Assembly: GCA_028699065.1 (NCBI GenBank)
Contig: JAQVVH010000001.1
Span: 124,001 to 188,000 of the forward strand
DNA: 64,000 bases
Direction of reading: 5' to 3'
From: Gallionella sp.
GTDB taxonomy: Bacteria; Pseudomonadota; Gammaproteobacteria; Burkholderiales; Gallionellaceae
The notes under the pieces are model-generated. The model saw only the letters and a list, made by a program, of their open reading frames with translations, was not told where the DNA came from and did not search any database. The position numbers and the translations under genes were made by a program. Positions 8,860 through 18,939 of the stretch are shown here, one piece after another (positions within the stretch are counted from its first letter, which is position 1; the number at the start of each line of letters is the position of its first letter).

Positions 8860-10778
8860 TGGCCAAAAAAAATACCCCCATTCCCGGCAATGCCGAGCAG
8901 CGCGCCGCAGAAGCTCGCACTCAGGTCGAGGCTTACCTTAATGAGCAGGAACAACTGGGCCTGTTGCGTTTCATCACTTGCGGCAGTGTGGATGACGGCA
9001 AAAGCACCCTGATCGGCCGCATGCTCTGGGAAGCCCGGATGATTTACGACGACCAGGTCGCTTCGCTTAAAAACGATTCAAAAAAACATGGCACACAAGG
9101 TGAAGAGATCGATTTCGCCCTGCTGGTGGATGGTCTCGCCGCCGAGCGCGAACAGGGCATCACCATTGACGTCGCCTACCGTTTCTTCGCCACCGACAAA
9201 CGCAAGTTCATCGTGGCGGACACGCCGGGTCACGAACAATACACGCGCAACATGGTCACCGGTGCCTCCACGGCCGATGTTGCTATTTTGCTGATCGACG
9301 CACGTTATGGCGTTCAGGTGCAAACCCGCCGTCACGCTTATCTGGTCTCTCTCATGGGCATTCGCCATGTGGCGCTGGCCATCAACAAGATGGACCTGGT
9401 CGGTTTCGACCAGAACATCTACCAGAAGATTGAAGCGGAGTTTCGCGTCTTTGCCGAAACGCTGGGATTCGAAAGTATCACGCCGATCCCGCTCTCCGCA
9501 CTCAAGGGCGACAACATGCTGTCTCGCTCGGCGCGCACGCCCTGGTACAGCGGCCCAACGCTCATGGGCTATCTGGAGACCGTTGATGTCAGCCGCCCGA
9601 CAAAACACGGTTTGGTCTTCCCCATACAGTGGGTCAACCGTCCCAATCTCGATTACCGCGGCTTTACCGGCACGATCGCTGAAGGCAGTGTAAGCGTCGG
9701 GGAAACCATTCGGGTCACCGGCACGGGCCAAACTGCCGAGGTCGCCCGCATCGTCACTTTCGATGGTGATCTCGACGTCGCGCGCGCCGGTCAGGCCGTC
9801 ACGCTGACCTTGAATCGCGAGATCGACGCCTCACGCGGCGATGTTTTCAGCCACGCGCAAAATCCGCTGGACACGACAGACCAGTTTGAAGCCACGCTGG
9901 TGTGGATGAATGAGGAGCCGGGCCTGAGCGGCCGAACCTACGATCTGCGACTGGCCACCCAGTGGGCGCCCGCGTCGATCACTTCGATTGACTACCGCGT
10001 GAACGTCAACACGCTGGCACACGAATCGCACAAGCAGCTCGGTCTCAATGACATCTGTGTCTGCAAACTATCCACCAACAAACCGTTGGCCTTTGATACC
10101 TTTGCCAACAGCGCAAGTATGGGCGCCTTCATTCTGGTGGACAGATTCACCCATGCCACCGTCGCTGCGGGAACCATACGCCACACAATGCGCCGCGCGC
10201 ACAATATTCACCGCCACGCACTCACCATCACCCGCGCCGAGCGCGAACGCCAGAATGGCCACAAGGGCAAGGTATTCTGGTTTACCGGCTACTCGGGCTC
10301 CGGCAAATCCACACTGGCGAACGCCTTTGAAACCGCGATCCATGCGGAAGGCTATCGCACTTACGTTCTGGACGGCGACAACGTTCGCCACGGCCTAAAC
10401 AAGGACCTCGGTTTTACGGATGCCGACCGCGTGGAAAATATCCGCCGCGTTGCCGAAGTTGCCAAGCTCATGGTCGATGCCGGGCTGGTCGTCATTACCG
10501 CCTTCATCTCCCCCTTCCGCGAGGAACGCGACTTCGCCCGCTCGCTGTTTGAAGCCGGCCAGTTTGTCGAGGTCTTTGTCGACACGCCGCTTGAAGTGTG
10601 CGAGGCGCGCGATCCCAAAGGGCTCTATAAAAAAGCACGCAGCGGTCTAATCCCCAACATGACCGGGATCAACAGTGACTACGAGCCGCCGCTCGAAGCG
10701 GAAATAACGCTCAACACCGAACAGGCTTCGCTGGAAGAGAGCGTTGGACAGCTTAAATCGGCACTGACGCGGGAATGA
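8859..10778 (+). CDS. cysNC: Sulfate adenylyltransferase GTPase subunit fused to APS kinase
   Basis: 639 residues. The N-terminal part is an EF-Tu-like GTPase with G1 GSVDDGKST (42-50), G3 DTPGH (121-125) and G4 NKMD (176-179), followed by beta-barrel domains. The C-terminal part, from about residue 470, is an APS kinase with P-loop GYSGSGKST (477-485) and the [15 protein letters not shown] and [11 protein letters not shown] segments. With CysD it activates sulfate to APS and then PAPS. The stop/start overlap with cysD (TGATG) and the 4-bp overlap with the next gene indicate one coupled operon. No PAPS or sulfite reductase genes are in the window. Confidence 0.97.
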   Translation: MAKKNTPIPGNAEQRAAEARTQVEAYLNEQEQLGLLRFITCGSVDDGKSTLIGRMLWEARMIYDDQVASLKNDSKKHGTQGEEIDFALLVDGLAAEREQGITIDVAYRFFATDKRKFIVADTPGHEQYTRNMVTGASTADVAILLIDARYGVQVQTRRHAYLVSLMGIRHVALAINKMDLVGFDQNIYQKIEAEFRVFAETLGFESITPIPLSALKGDNMLSRSARTPWYSGPTLMGYLETVDVSRPTKHGLVFPIQWVNRPNLDYRGFTGTIAEGSVSVGETIRVTGTGQTAEVARIVTFDGDLDVARAGQAVTLTLNREIDASRGDVFSHAQNPLDTTDQFEATLVWMNEEPGLSGRTYDLRLATQWAPASITSIDYRVNVNTLAHESHKQLGLNDICVCKLSTNKPLAFDTFANSASMGAFILVDRFTHATVAAGTIRHTMRRAHNIHRHALTITRAERERQNGHKGKVFWFTGYSGSGKSTLANAFETAIHAEGYRTYVLDGDNVRHGLNKDLGFTDADRVENIRRVAEVAKLMVDAGLVVITAFISPFREERDFARSLFEAGQFVEVFVDTPLEVCEARDPKGLYKKARSGLIPNMTGINSDYEPPLEAEITLNTEQASLEESVGQLKSALTRE

Positions 10779-11560
10779 TTGACGCCGGCTATGCCCTTGC
10801 CGGCGCGTTAACCGGATTCCTCGTGGGCGTCACCGGTGTCGGTGGCGGCGCGCTGATGACGCCCTTGTTGCTATTGGTATTCGGTGTCGCCCCCACCACC
10901 GCCATCGCCACCGATCTCTGGTTTGCCGCCCTCACCAAAATCGTCGGCGCCAGCATTCACCAGCGCGCGGGTCAGGTCGACTGGGCCATCGTCAAACGCT
11001 TGTGGACGGGCAGTTTGCCCATGGCACTACTCGTGGTGATCGCCATCGCGGCGGGCGAAAAAATCCACAAAGTGGATTGGCTGAATCAGGCCATAGGCAC
11101 CATCGTTGTCATCACCGCCGTCGGCATGCTTTTCGCCAGCAAGCTGATGGAGATTGCCCGCAACAAGCGCACCGGCACCCATGCCCAACACTTTAAACGC
11201 CTGCAACCCCCGCTCACCATTCTGGCTGGCGTGATGCTCGGCGTCATCGTCGCGCTCACCTCTATCGGCGCGGGTGCGCTGGGCAGCGTCCTGCTGGTCT
11301 ATCTTTACCCGCTGCGGATGACTCCGCACCGGCTCATCGCCACAGATCTGGTTCACGCCATCCCGCTCGCCATGGTTGCGGGAATGGGTTATCTGATTGC
11401 CGGCAAGGTCGATGGGATGATGCTGGCCAGTCTGCTAAGCGGTTCGATTCCTGCCGTCATTCTCGGCAGTCTGCTCGCGGGCAGGATTTCGGCTGACTGG
11501 GTAAAACGCGCACTGGCGATCGTCCTCATCGCTATCGGCGTCAAAACTTTGCTTGGCTAA
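10775..11560 (+). CDS. TauE/SafE-family sulfite/anion exporter
   Basis: 261-residue membrane protein of the TauE/SafE (DUF81) family, with about eight hydrophobic helices. Two internally repeated glycine-rich segments are visible, near residues 6-30 ([20 protein letters not shown]) and near residues 147-175 ([20 protein letters not shown]). Family members move sulfite, sulfoacetate or related anions. Its 4-bp overlap with cysNC places it in the sulfate-activation operon, so export of excess sulfite or transport of sulfate is the natural inference. Direction and substrate cannot be read from sequence. Confidence 0.88.
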   Translation: MIDAGYALAGALTGFLVGVTGVGGGALMTPLLLLVFGVAPTTAIATDLWFAALTKIVGASIHQRAGQVDWAIVKRLWTGSLPMALLVVIAIAAGEKIHKVDWLNQAIGTIVVITAVGMLFASKLMEIARNKRTGTHAQHFKRLQPPLTILAGVMLGVIVALTSIGAGALGSVLLVYLYPLRMTPHRLIATDLVHAIPLAMVAGMGYLIAGKVDGMMLASLLSGSIPAVILGSLLAGRISADWVKRALAIVLIAIGVKTLLG

Positions 11561-11587
11561 ATGCCAGACTGCAGCGTCCTCGCAGAC

Positions 11588-13024
11588 TCAGTGATGAAGC
11601 TGCTTCAATTTTTCCAGGGTGAGGACGACCAATGCTTTCGCGCGGGATTCGGAATCTGCCTCGGCGTAACAGCGCAGCTCGGGCGCATTGCCGGACGGGC
11701 GCAAGTGAACAATTTCGCCGTTTGCAAACGTCAGCCGCAAACCGTCGGTCAAATCACGGTCCACCGCCTCTCCACAAAGGGATGAGAAAAATTCCCCGAC
11801 ACTCTGGGGCGACGCCTGAAATTCAGCCAGCAAAGCCCGACTCCGGGCCGTGGGGAATTCCTGAATACGATCACTCGCGGTAAAGCGCGGCGGCAGCCCG
11901 CTCAAAATGCCGGATAAAGGCACACCCTGCGCATGTGCGAGTGCCAGCAGCGCCAGCATCGGCAAAACGGCATCGCGCGTCGGCAGCATCGCGAGCGTAT
12001 GGCCATCGCGCGTCATCGTGGAGCCCACCAGAAATCCGCCGTTGGCCTCAAATCCGACGATATCCGTCGCTCCGGCGGCGCCGGCGGCCTCCATGCCGGC
12101 AATCACATAGGGCGAACCGATGCGGGTTCGGATGACCTGTCCAAAGTCGCCACAGCGATCAATCGCCGTATTGCAGCTCACCGGCAGCACCACTGTCCGC
12201 GCACGCAGGTACCGCGAACACAACAAGCCCACAATATCGCCGCGTAGCCAGCGACCTGTTTCATCCCCAATCAGCGGACGATCGGCATCCCCATCGGTGG
12301 AGAGCAGCGCATCCAGCTTGTGGGTCTGAGTCCAGTCACGCGCCAACGCCTGATCCGCCTCACTCACCGCCTCGGTATCCACCGGCACAAAATCATCCGA
12401 ACGTCCCAACGAGATCACCGTGGCGCCAAAACCTTCCAGCAGCGGGCGCAAGAAATCCCGCGCCACACTGGAATGTTCATAAACACCAATTCGTTTGCAT
12501 GCCAGAAAATTTGCCGGAAAAAAATCGCGGTAACGCTGCTGATAATGCGCCACCGGCAGCGGATCCAACGCAAGCGAAAGACCACTATAGACACCCGGAT
12601 CCGCCAATTCTGCCGCCAGAATCGCCTGCTCGTCCGCCTTGCTGATCTCGCCCTGCGCGGTATAAAACTTGATCCCGTTCCGGTCGAACGGAATGTGGCT
12701 GCCCGTCACCATCACCGCAGGAATTCCCGCCTGCATGGCATACAAAGCCAGCGCCGGCGTTGGCAACACACCGGCATACACGGGCTGCATTCCACGGTCA
12801 CGCACTGCGGCGGCACACACCTCAACAATATGGCGGCTGCTGGGCCGCAAATCCTGCCCCAGCACCACCCGCTTTGCCCCGGGAACCACCGCCTGTAAAA
12901 ACGCGGTGACATAAGCCCAGCACACCTGATCCGTCATATCCGAGACCAGCCCCCGGGCACCGCTCGTTCCGAAGCCCACCTTTGAAGCCACGCTCAGTGG
13001 CGCCATCTGAATCACAGAAGCCAT
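11588..13024 (-). CDS. Phosphomannomutase / phosphoglucomutase family protein
   Basis: 478 residues from ATG 13024; an in-frame ATG at 13051 is possible. All four alpha-D-phosphohexomutase signatures are present: the phosphoserine loop VTGSHIP (serine near 109), the metal site DGDADRP, the sugar-binding loop GFEANGG and the phosphate-binding RPSGNAPELR. The enzyme interconverts hexose 6- and 1-phosphates and would supply GDP-mannose or UDP-glucose precursors. It follows the wzc-like gene by 48 bp on the same strand, so it probably serves polysaccharide synthesis. The loop TGSHIP replaces the common TxSHNP, as in some ManB-like enzymes. Confidence 0.88.
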   Translation of the reverse strand: MASVIQMAPLSVASKVGFGTSGARGLVSDMTDQVCWAYVTAFLQAVVPGAKRVVLGQDLRPSSRHIVEVCAAAVRDRGMQPVYAGVLPTPALALYAMQAGIPAVMVTGSHIPFDRNGIKFYTAQGEISKADEQAILAAELADPGVYSGLSLALDPLPVAHYQQRYRDFFPANFLACKRIGVYEHSSVARDFLRPLLEGFGATVISLGRSDDFVPVDTEAVSEADQALARDWTQTHKLDALLSTDGDADRPLIGDETGRWLRGDIVGLLCSRYLRARTVVLPVSCNTAIDRCGDFGQVIRTRIGSPYVIAGMEAAGAAGATDIVGFEANGGFLVGSTMTRDGHTLAMLPTRDAVLPMLALLALAHAQGVPLSGILSGLPPRFTASDRIQEFPTARSRALLAEFQASPQSVGEFFSSLCGEAVDRDLTDGLRLTFANGEIVHLRPSGNAPELRCYAEADSESRAKALVVLTLEKLKQLHH

Positions 13025-13072
13025 GGAAATCACTCGTTGAAATTGACACATCCCGGATTCAGAAAATACCGC

Positions 13073-15313
13073 CTACTTTTCCTGTTTGTAGTTGTACTGA
13101 TAGTGATAGCCATAGCGATATCCGTAACGATAGCCGCCATAGCTTGCCCGGGGAGGAATGTCGTTGAATATGACGCCGCTGACCTTCACGCCCCCTTGGT
13201 CGAGATGACGCACAGCCTGTTGAATCTCGCGCATCGGATGATGGCCCGATTTAACCAGCAGGAATGCGGTCGCTGCATGTTTGCCAATGAGCACCGCATC
13301 GGTCACAGCAAGGACAGGTGGGGTATCGATCAGCACCAAATCATATTTCCCCGAAACTTCCTTCAGCAGCTCGGCAAAGCGCTCATGCATGAGCAACTCG
13401 GCCGGGTTCGGCGGAATCGACCCGCTCGACAGCAAATCAAAGCCTTTCTCGCGATGCTGAATCACGTCTGCATAGGCCACCTCGCCGCTCAGAACATTCG
13501 AAAGTCCCGGCTCACGCTGACCGGCCACATATTCATGCAAATGTCCCTTGCGCATATCGGCATCGATCAACAGCACCTTCTGTCCGGTATCCGTCAGCAC
13601 CTGGGAAAAGTTTGAAGCAACAAATGACTTCCCGATGCCAGGCGCGGGCCCCGTCACCATCACGATATTGTTGCGCGCATCCAAAAGACCGAAATGTAAA
13701 TTGGTACGCAGGCTGCGCAGACTTTCGACCGCCATGTCGTTGGGGGACGCACTCGCAAGCAGATACTCCGGCAGGATTGCCTTTTTATCGCGCATCTTGG
13801 CGTGCAGTTCCGGCTGCATCTCGGAATGCGGGATCGATGCAAAAATGGACAAGCCCAATTTCTGTTCGATCTGATCCGGATCCTCAATCCCTTTGTGCAG
13901 GCTCTTGCGAATCAGCACCACCGCCGCGCCGGCAAACAACCCCAAGACCAGACTCAATGCCACAATCATCATGCGCTTCGGCTTGATCGGACTCTCCGGC
14001 ATGATGGCCTGATCGATAATCCGCACATCCCCCACGGTACCGGCTTTCGCCACCTTGAGCTCCTGCGACTTATTCAGCAGAAAGGTATAAAGCTCCTGAT
14101 TCACCTTCGCATCACGGCTCAGCGACAGAATTTCCTGGTCGGTTGACGGCATGCCCTTAAGCATCGCATCCCACTTGGCTTTTTCTGCATTGATACGCGC
14201 CGCCTTGGCCTGCAGGGCAATCATCAACGGGTGGTTTTCCGTATAGCGTCGCGACATTTCCAGACGCTGCAAGTCCATCTCGGATTTCTGCTTCTCGATG
14301 TCCACCATCTTGTTGACGAAAGCATTGGCCTCGGCGGTCAAATCCACCGAGCCCTGCTTGCTGCGGTATTCGTTCAACATCGTTTCAGCCGCCGACATCT
14401 CGGAACGAATCGCCGGCAACTGCTCCTCGATAAATCCCAGCGCCTGCTTAGCCTCTTCCGACTTGCGCTCGACATTGTGCGCCAGATAAACATTGGCGAT
14501 GGTGTTGTTGATCAGCACCGCCTGCGCCGGATCCGCGGACGCATAAAGCATTTGCAGCATGCCGGTTTTTTTGCCCTTCTCACTTACATTAAGCGCGGCT
14601 TGCAGCGCCCCGATCTGACGCGACCAGGAGTGCTTGGCCACATCAAAACGCGTGCCGGCACGAGCGGTCAACACACGCACGAAAATACTGTATTCCCCCT
14701 GCACTACCGGATGGCCGACCTTCCCCTTCAGCAACACCTCGCCCTCGACATCCCGCAACTCAAAAGTCCCGGCATCCCCCGCAACCAAGACCATCTGCTG
14801 ATCAATGGCAGACTCGGGAACAGACAAACTCGCAATGCGAATGACCTCGCCCCCCCAGGCAAAGGATGAAGCGCCCAACCAAGGGTTCGCCGGCTTGCTG
14901 CCCTCATGCAATGAAGCCAAAGGACGGCCGATCAGGGGCAGATAATGCGGCTTGGCAGAAATATCCAAACCAAGGCGGGTTACCACCTCCCCCAGCACCG
15001 AGCGGGATTTAAGTATCTCGATTTCCGCCTCAACAGGCGTTTCCGGCGACACCATATCGGCCAGCTCGCCCAATGGCCCGCCGGATTTTTTCTGCTCGAC
15101 TTGCACCAGCACATCAGCCTGATAAATCGGCGTGGCAACCAGCGCGTAGGCCAAACCTACAAAAGTAATCGTCACCGCGATCGCCGCAAGTAATTTTTTA
15201 CCTTCAACAAGCGCCGCAAAATATTCCGTCAGATCAATCTCGTCATCCATAAATTGATTCGATTGCTGCATCAAACCAGCACGCTGCTGGGGGGTGGGGA
15301 GTTGTTCGCTCAC
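13073..15313 (-). CDS. Polysaccharide co-polymerase / BY tyrosine autokinase (Wzc-like)
   Basis: 746-residue inner-membrane protein. The Wzz domain starts after TM1 (about 40-60), a long periplasmic coiled region (about 290-400) follows, TM2 is near 447-467, and the cytoplasmic kinase begins near 530. Kinase motifs are Walker A GPAPGIGKS (555-563), Walker A' VLLIDADMR (580s) and Walker B LVLIDTPP (from about 659). The C-terminus carries nine tyrosines between residues 725 and 742, the autophosphorylation cluster. It controls chain length and export of a capsule-like or exopolysaccharide with Wza and the phosphatase encoded just upstream. Confidence 0.95.
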   Translation of the reverse strand: MSEQLPTPQQRAGLMQQSNQFMDDEIDLTEYFAALVEGKKLLAAIAVTITFVGLAYALVATPIYQADVLVQVEQKKSGGPLGELADMVSPETPVEAEIEILKSRSVLGEVVTRLGLDISAKPHYLPLIGRPLASLHEGSKPANPWLGASSFAWGGEVIRIASLSVPESAIDQQMVLVAGDAGTFELRDVEGEVLLKGKVGHPVVQGEYSIFVRVLTARAGTRFDVAKHSWSRQIGALQAALNVSEKGKKTGMLQMLYASADPAQAVLINNTIANVYLAHNVERKSEEAKQALGFIEEQLPAIRSEMSAAETMLNEYRSKQGSVDLTAEANAFVNKMVDIEKQKSEMDLQRLEMSRRYTENHPLMIALQAKAARINAEKAKWDAMLKGMPSTDQEILSLSRDAKVNQELYTFLLNKSQELKVAKAGTVGDVRIIDQAIMPESPIKPKRMMIVALSLVLGLFAGAAVVLIRKSLHKGIEDPDQIEQKLGLSIFASIPHSEMQPELHAKMRDKKAILPEYLLASASPNDMAVESLRSLRTNLHFGLLDARNNIVMVTGPAPGIGKSFVASNFSQVLTDTGQKVLLIDADMRKGHLHEYVAGQREPGLSNVLSGEVAYADVIQHREKGFDLLSSGSIPPNPAELLMHERFAELLKEVSGKYDLVLIDTPPVLAVTDAVLIGKHAATAFLLVKSGHHPMREIQQAVRHLDQGGVKVSGVIFNDIPPRASYGGYRYGYRYGYHYQYNYKQEK

Positions 15314-15344
15314 GCTTTCCTCTAATTAATTCAAATGCTCATAA

Positions 15345-15791
15345 TCAATGACGCCAAATCCTGGGAATCCAGGCCTCAACATCCTGCTCTATCTGGTCTG
15401 CAATATGCGCAAAAAATTCCGGCGACTTGCGGTAAGGATCCGAAATTTCACGGTCATGCCACTTGCCCAGCAAATGCGTCTTACCCCGTGCGATGGGAAA
15501 CAAACTGTGCAAATGCTGCTGATGCTGCTTTTCCATCGTGAGAATCAAATCCGCCTCACGCACCATATCCAAAGTAATTTGCCGTGCCAGATGCGTGGAA
15601 ATGTCCCACCCACGCTGTGCGATCTGCGCAATCGCCTGAGGATCCGCCGAATGTCCCACCAACGCCTCCAAACCTGCCGAATGAATCAGCAGATCACTCC
15701 GTTTTTTGGGCGCGCGATTTTTTAACATCCCCTCTGCCATTGGACTGCGACAAATGTTGCCAACGCAAACCAGCAAAACCTTACGGATCAT
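15345..15791 (-). CDS. Low-molecular-weight protein-tyrosine phosphatase (Wzb-like)
   Basis: 148 residues. The catalytic P-loop CVGNICRS (Cys9, Arg15) stands at the N-terminus, as is standard for this family, and the general acid lies in the SDPY segment near residue 118. It should dephosphorylate the tyrosine cluster of the Wzc-like kinase encoded 31 bp downstream. The start overlaps the wza-like stop by 4 bp (ATGA), so translation is coupled. The trio export protein, phosphatase and kinase is the classical order for group 1 capsule or exopolysaccharide loci. Confidence 0.94.
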   Translation of the reverse strand: MIRKVLLVCVGNICRSPMAEGMLKNRAPKKRSDLLIHSAGLEALVGHSADPQAIAQIAQRGWDISTHLARQITLDMVREADLILTMEKQHQQHLHSLFPIARGKTHLLGKWHDREISDPYRKSPEFFAHIADQIEQDVEAWIPRIWRH

Positions 15792-16900
15792 TGGAAACCG
15801 CGATTGACAATCGTAATCGTCTGCGCCGTTGGCAGAATCAAACTAATGATGCGATTAAACCTAACCATCGGCGCGGCATCCACATAAATCACATCCTTGG
15901 GTTTCAGTTCGAAATTCTGCGCCAGCGCAAACATCACCGGCGAATGCGCATCAAGGTGATAAACCAAAGGCCGCGCATCGGCAGCATTGCGAATCACATA
16001 AATCTGATTGGCATCCCCAGTGGCTGAAGATACCCCGCCAGCTTCACCCAGCGCCTCGTTCAGACTCAGGCGCCCATTGTGCATCGGCAAAGCAACAGGC
16101 TTGGTTACCTCGCCCACCACAAACACTTTGCTTTCATCACGTGAAGACACCTTCAGCATGTCGCCATTTTTCAGCATCAGACGGGTCGGGTCATAGCCAG
16201 TTTCCACCAACCCCGGCAAATCGATCCAAATCTGTTTACCTTCACGGACAAGACTAATACGGCTTCGATCCCCTTGCGCAGTCACCCCACCGGCCCGATT
16301 GATCGCCTCATTCAGCGTCAACGGCAAATCATCCACCTGCACAACCCCGGGATTTTTCACCTCCCCGTCGACATAAATCCGCTTGCTGCGATAACTGATA
16401 ACTTTAAGTGTCACCTGAGGATCGCGAATATACTTTTCCAGCTGTTTACTCAACAGATCGCGGGCCTCCATCTCCGTCAGACCCAACACCTGCACATCGC
16501 CCGCATAAGGAAATTGAATCCTGCCATTAATATCCACGGTGTAACCCGGAACCGAAAGCGAAGAATTCACCGCAGCAACCGCATCCGCCCCAAAACGCGG
16601 ACTGATCAACTCGGGATGATCCCAAACTGTAATACCCAAAACATCGCCAAAACCAATCGTGTAAGCCCCCGCCTCCGCCACCAGCGCATTCAAATTCTCA
16701 TGCGTCTGTTGTTGCGCCGCCAACTTCTCGGCTTGAACCAGCTGCGGCGTGATGACCCGGATAATTGGTGACACATTCTGCTCACCCATCGGCGGCTCAA
16801 CCTGGGCATTGAAATCGTCGTAATACATTCCGGGAGCAATAGCACAACCGGAAAGCACTGCAGCAGCAATGAGCGGAGAAAGGGAACGAAATATTTTCAT
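15788..16900 (-). CDS. Outer-membrane polysaccharide export lipoprotein (Wza-like)
   Basis: 370 residues from ATG 16900, chosen because a lipoprotein signal begins there (MKIFRSLSPLIAAAVLSGC, lipobox LSGC). The frame is open to an ATG at 16969, but that extension is polar and unlikely. The Poly_export segment YTIGFGDVLGITVWDHPEL is followed by SLBB-type repeats (VQVLGLTEMEARDLL, and later a VVGEVTKPVALPMHNG region). The protein forms the periplasm-spanning outer-membrane channel for polysaccharide, working with the Wzc-like kinase. Translation is coupled to the phosphatase gene. Confidence 0.93.
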   Translation of the reverse strand: MKIFRSLSPLIAAAVLSGCAIAPGMYYDDFNAQVEPPMGEQNVSPIIRVITPQLVQAEKLAAQQQTHENLNALVAEAGAYTIGFGDVLGITVWDHPELISPRFGADAVAAVNSSLSVPGYTVDINGRIQFPYAGDVQVLGLTEMEARDLLSKQLEKYIRDPQVTLKVISYRSKRIYVDGEVKNPGVVQVDDLPLTLNEAINRAGGVTAQGDRSRISLVREGKQIWIDLPGLVETGYDPTRLMLKNGDMLKVSSRDESKVFVVGEVTKPVALPMHNGRLSLNEALGEAGGVSSATGDANQIYVIRNAADARPLVYHLDAHSPVMFALAQNFELKPKDVIYVDAAPMVRFNRIISLILPTAQTITIVNRGFQ

Positions 16901-17006
16901 AAGCCAGAAAAATTGATTGGATTTATTACAGCGCCGCGGATTATCACATTTTTTTGACACAACTTTCACTGATTTGCCTTACGTGTGCCGTAAAAACCCA
17001 ACAACA

Positions 17007-18695
17007 TCAGGCCAGATAGCCGCGCACGGCAACGAGCGTAATAGCGATTGCAAACGCACGAACGACCCATTGGTGGTTTTTCGGGTCATTTTGAAAGTAA
17101 ATCTTGGTAACGATCAGCAGTGGTATCGCCTCGAGTGCGGCATAGCGCCCGGCTTCAACGATGTGGTCGGAGAAATTCATTCCATCAAAAAATACGAGTG
17201 GCAGGAACGAGCTGATGAACAAAATGAGCAATTCGAAACTGCTCGCTTGCAGCGGAACAGCGCCTTTCCGAAAAATCATTTTGAGCACGATCCAAATCGT
17301 CGCGAGCGCCGACAGGCACCCAACGTAGATGTGTAACCAATTTGCCTGTGACTCAGGCGTCAGATTGTACAAATACATCAGCACCACCAACGCCACATAA
17401 ACCGTGCCGTGCAAGATGGCGATGTTTTCTTTCTTTTGGTTATGGCAGTAAGTGACGATGATGATGGCCAGCATAATCATCGCAATTGCCTGCCCACTGG
17501 ACAACATCACAACGGGGAAAAACAGAGACGGCAGGACCAACAAGCCAAAAATGGAAAGGCTGACCGGAACTGCGTAGAAGGAAATGTGATTCATGCGGTC
17601 ACGCCATTGCGCCAGCTTCTGCTTTAAACCACGTAACAATCTGATTTCCCAATGATTACGGGAGATAATTACGTTACGTTGCAACTCAAATACAAAGGCG
17701 TAGATCAAAAAACCCACAACAAACAGGGTAACGAACATAACCCAGTCCGGGAAATCGCGTAATAGGATCGCCAACCAGCCGAAGAAAGAAACCGCAATAT
17801 AGATCACCGCAACCACGGTCGAATGCGGTAAGTTCACCAGTAACAGGCGATGGTGCAAATGCGTCCGGTCCGGGCTGAAAGGGCTGCATCCCCGCAGCAT
17901 GCGTCGCCCCATAACCAGCAAAACGTCCAAAAGAGGCAGTGCAACTACGAGCACCCAAGCGGTTAGTGGTACAGCAGAATCGTGAATCTGACTGCCGCTG
18001 ACGAGCACGACGGAAAGCGTGTAACCCAACAACAGGCTACCTGTATCCCCCATAAAAAGGCGTGCCGGATGACTGTTATAGCGGAGGAATCCCAGCAAGG
18101 CACCCAACAAGGCAACCGAAATCAGAATGAGATAAGGCGCCCTCGCCTCCCAAGCCAGAAACGCAAAGAATGTCGCTGCAATAGCCGCAACACCGGCAGC
18201 CAACCCATCCAGCCCATCGGCCAGATTAAGGGCATTCATTCCACCCACCATGCAAAATACAGTAAACGGAATGGCGAACATTCCCAGGTGAATGTCCCCG
18301 CCGCCGACAAGATTGCCCAGATTCTCCAGGGTATCTCCGCTCAGATAGATGAATAGCAGCGAAGCGAGAATCTGACCTACAAATTTCCAGCGGTGATGAA
18401 CATTCAGAACATCGTCGGCGAGCCCTGTCAGCAGGATAACCATGAATCCGGCGACAAATCCCCAGAAAAACATATCAAAGGAAACAAATAGTGAGCAGCT
18501 GGTCAAAAACGCGGCCGCAATTCCCAGCCCCCCAAGGCGCGTAATGGAGCGACTGTGCGAACTGCGTGACTTTGGATGGTCGACAGCTCCCAATCGTTCA
18601 GCTAGGCCTATGGTCATTGGCACCAAGAGTATCGAGAGAAACAGGGAGGTGAAAAACAGCAACCCAACCTGGGAAAATGAAATCGAATGGAGCAT
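17007..18695 (-). CDS. Undecaprenyl-phosphate sugar-1-phosphate transferase (WecA-like), extended
   Basis: 562-residue polytopic membrane protein. Residues 1-350 match the MraY/WecA superfamily: the DD pair in TGLADDVLNVHHRWK (Asp94-Asp95), NALNLADGLDG (154-164), MGDTGS (215-220) and HLHHR (279-283). This enzyme would start polysaccharide synthesis by loading a HexNAc-1-phosphate onto undecaprenyl phosphate. Residues 370-562 form an additional membrane region of about five helices that WecA does not have. The gene is first in the export cluster on the minus strand, about 105 bp ahead of the wza-like gene. Confidence 0.88.
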   Translation of the reverse strand: MLHSISFSQVGLLFFTSLFLSILLVPMTIGLAERLGAVDHPKSRSSHSRSITRLGGLGIAAAFLTSCSLFVSFDMFFWGFVAGFMVILLTGLADDVLNVHHRWKFVGQILASLLFIYLSGDTLENLGNLVGGGDIHLGMFAIPFTVFCMVGGMNALNLADGLDGLAAGVAAIAATFFAFLAWEARAPYLILISVALLGALLGFLRYNSHPARLFMGDTGSLLLGYTLSVVLVSGSQIHDSAVPLTAWVLVVALPLLDVLLVMGRRMLRGCSPFSPDRTHLHHRLLLVNLPHSTVVAVIYIAVSFFGWLAILLRDFPDWVMFVTLFVVGFLIYAFVFELQRNVIISRNHWEIRLLRGLKQKLAQWRDRMNHISFYAVPVSLSIFGLLVLPSLFFPVVMLSSGQAIAMIMLAIIIVTYCHNQKKENIAILHGTVYVALVVLMYLYNLTPESQANWLHIYVGCLSALATIWIVLKMIFRKGAVPLQASSFELLILFISSFLPLVFFDGMNFSDHIVEAGRYAALEAIPLLIVTKIYFQNDPKNHQWVVRAFAIAITLVAVRGYLA

Positions 18696-18752
18696 CTAGA
18701 CCTTTGGGAGATATCTACGCAGAAAGATCGAAAGTTTTCCTGCAGCCGAAAT

Positions 18753-18789
18753 TTATTTTCTGATTGTACAAGCAACCTTCAGAAAATAA
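18753..18789. promoter_or_regulatory. 11-bp inverted repeat between the divergent EPS and methionine-lyase genes
   Basis: TTATTTTCTGA (18753-18763) and TCAGAAAATAA (18779-18789) are perfect complements around a 15-nt spacer. It lies 58 bp upstream of the WecA-like start codon and about 150 bp upstream of the methionine gamma-lyase start. There is no T-run, and the position between divergent genes fits an operator better than a terminator. The binding protein is unknown. Confidence 0.55.
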
Positions 18790-18939
18790 CACTGACCCAA
18801 TCTGGGGTAAATATACATTTGTGACAGTATCATTAAGGCCAACTCAGGCGGTATCAAATCCGCCCCAATGCGGCACACCCCTTTCCTTGATACAGCTTTT
18901 CTGGGACGATTCGGGCTCACTCAGCCTCAGGAATTCCAA

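Noticed and set aside
18868..18939. N-terminal extension of methionine gamma-lyase from ATG 18868
   Set aside because: No ribosome-binding site, and numbering from TTG 18940 matches the characterised enzyme with a constant offset of 5.
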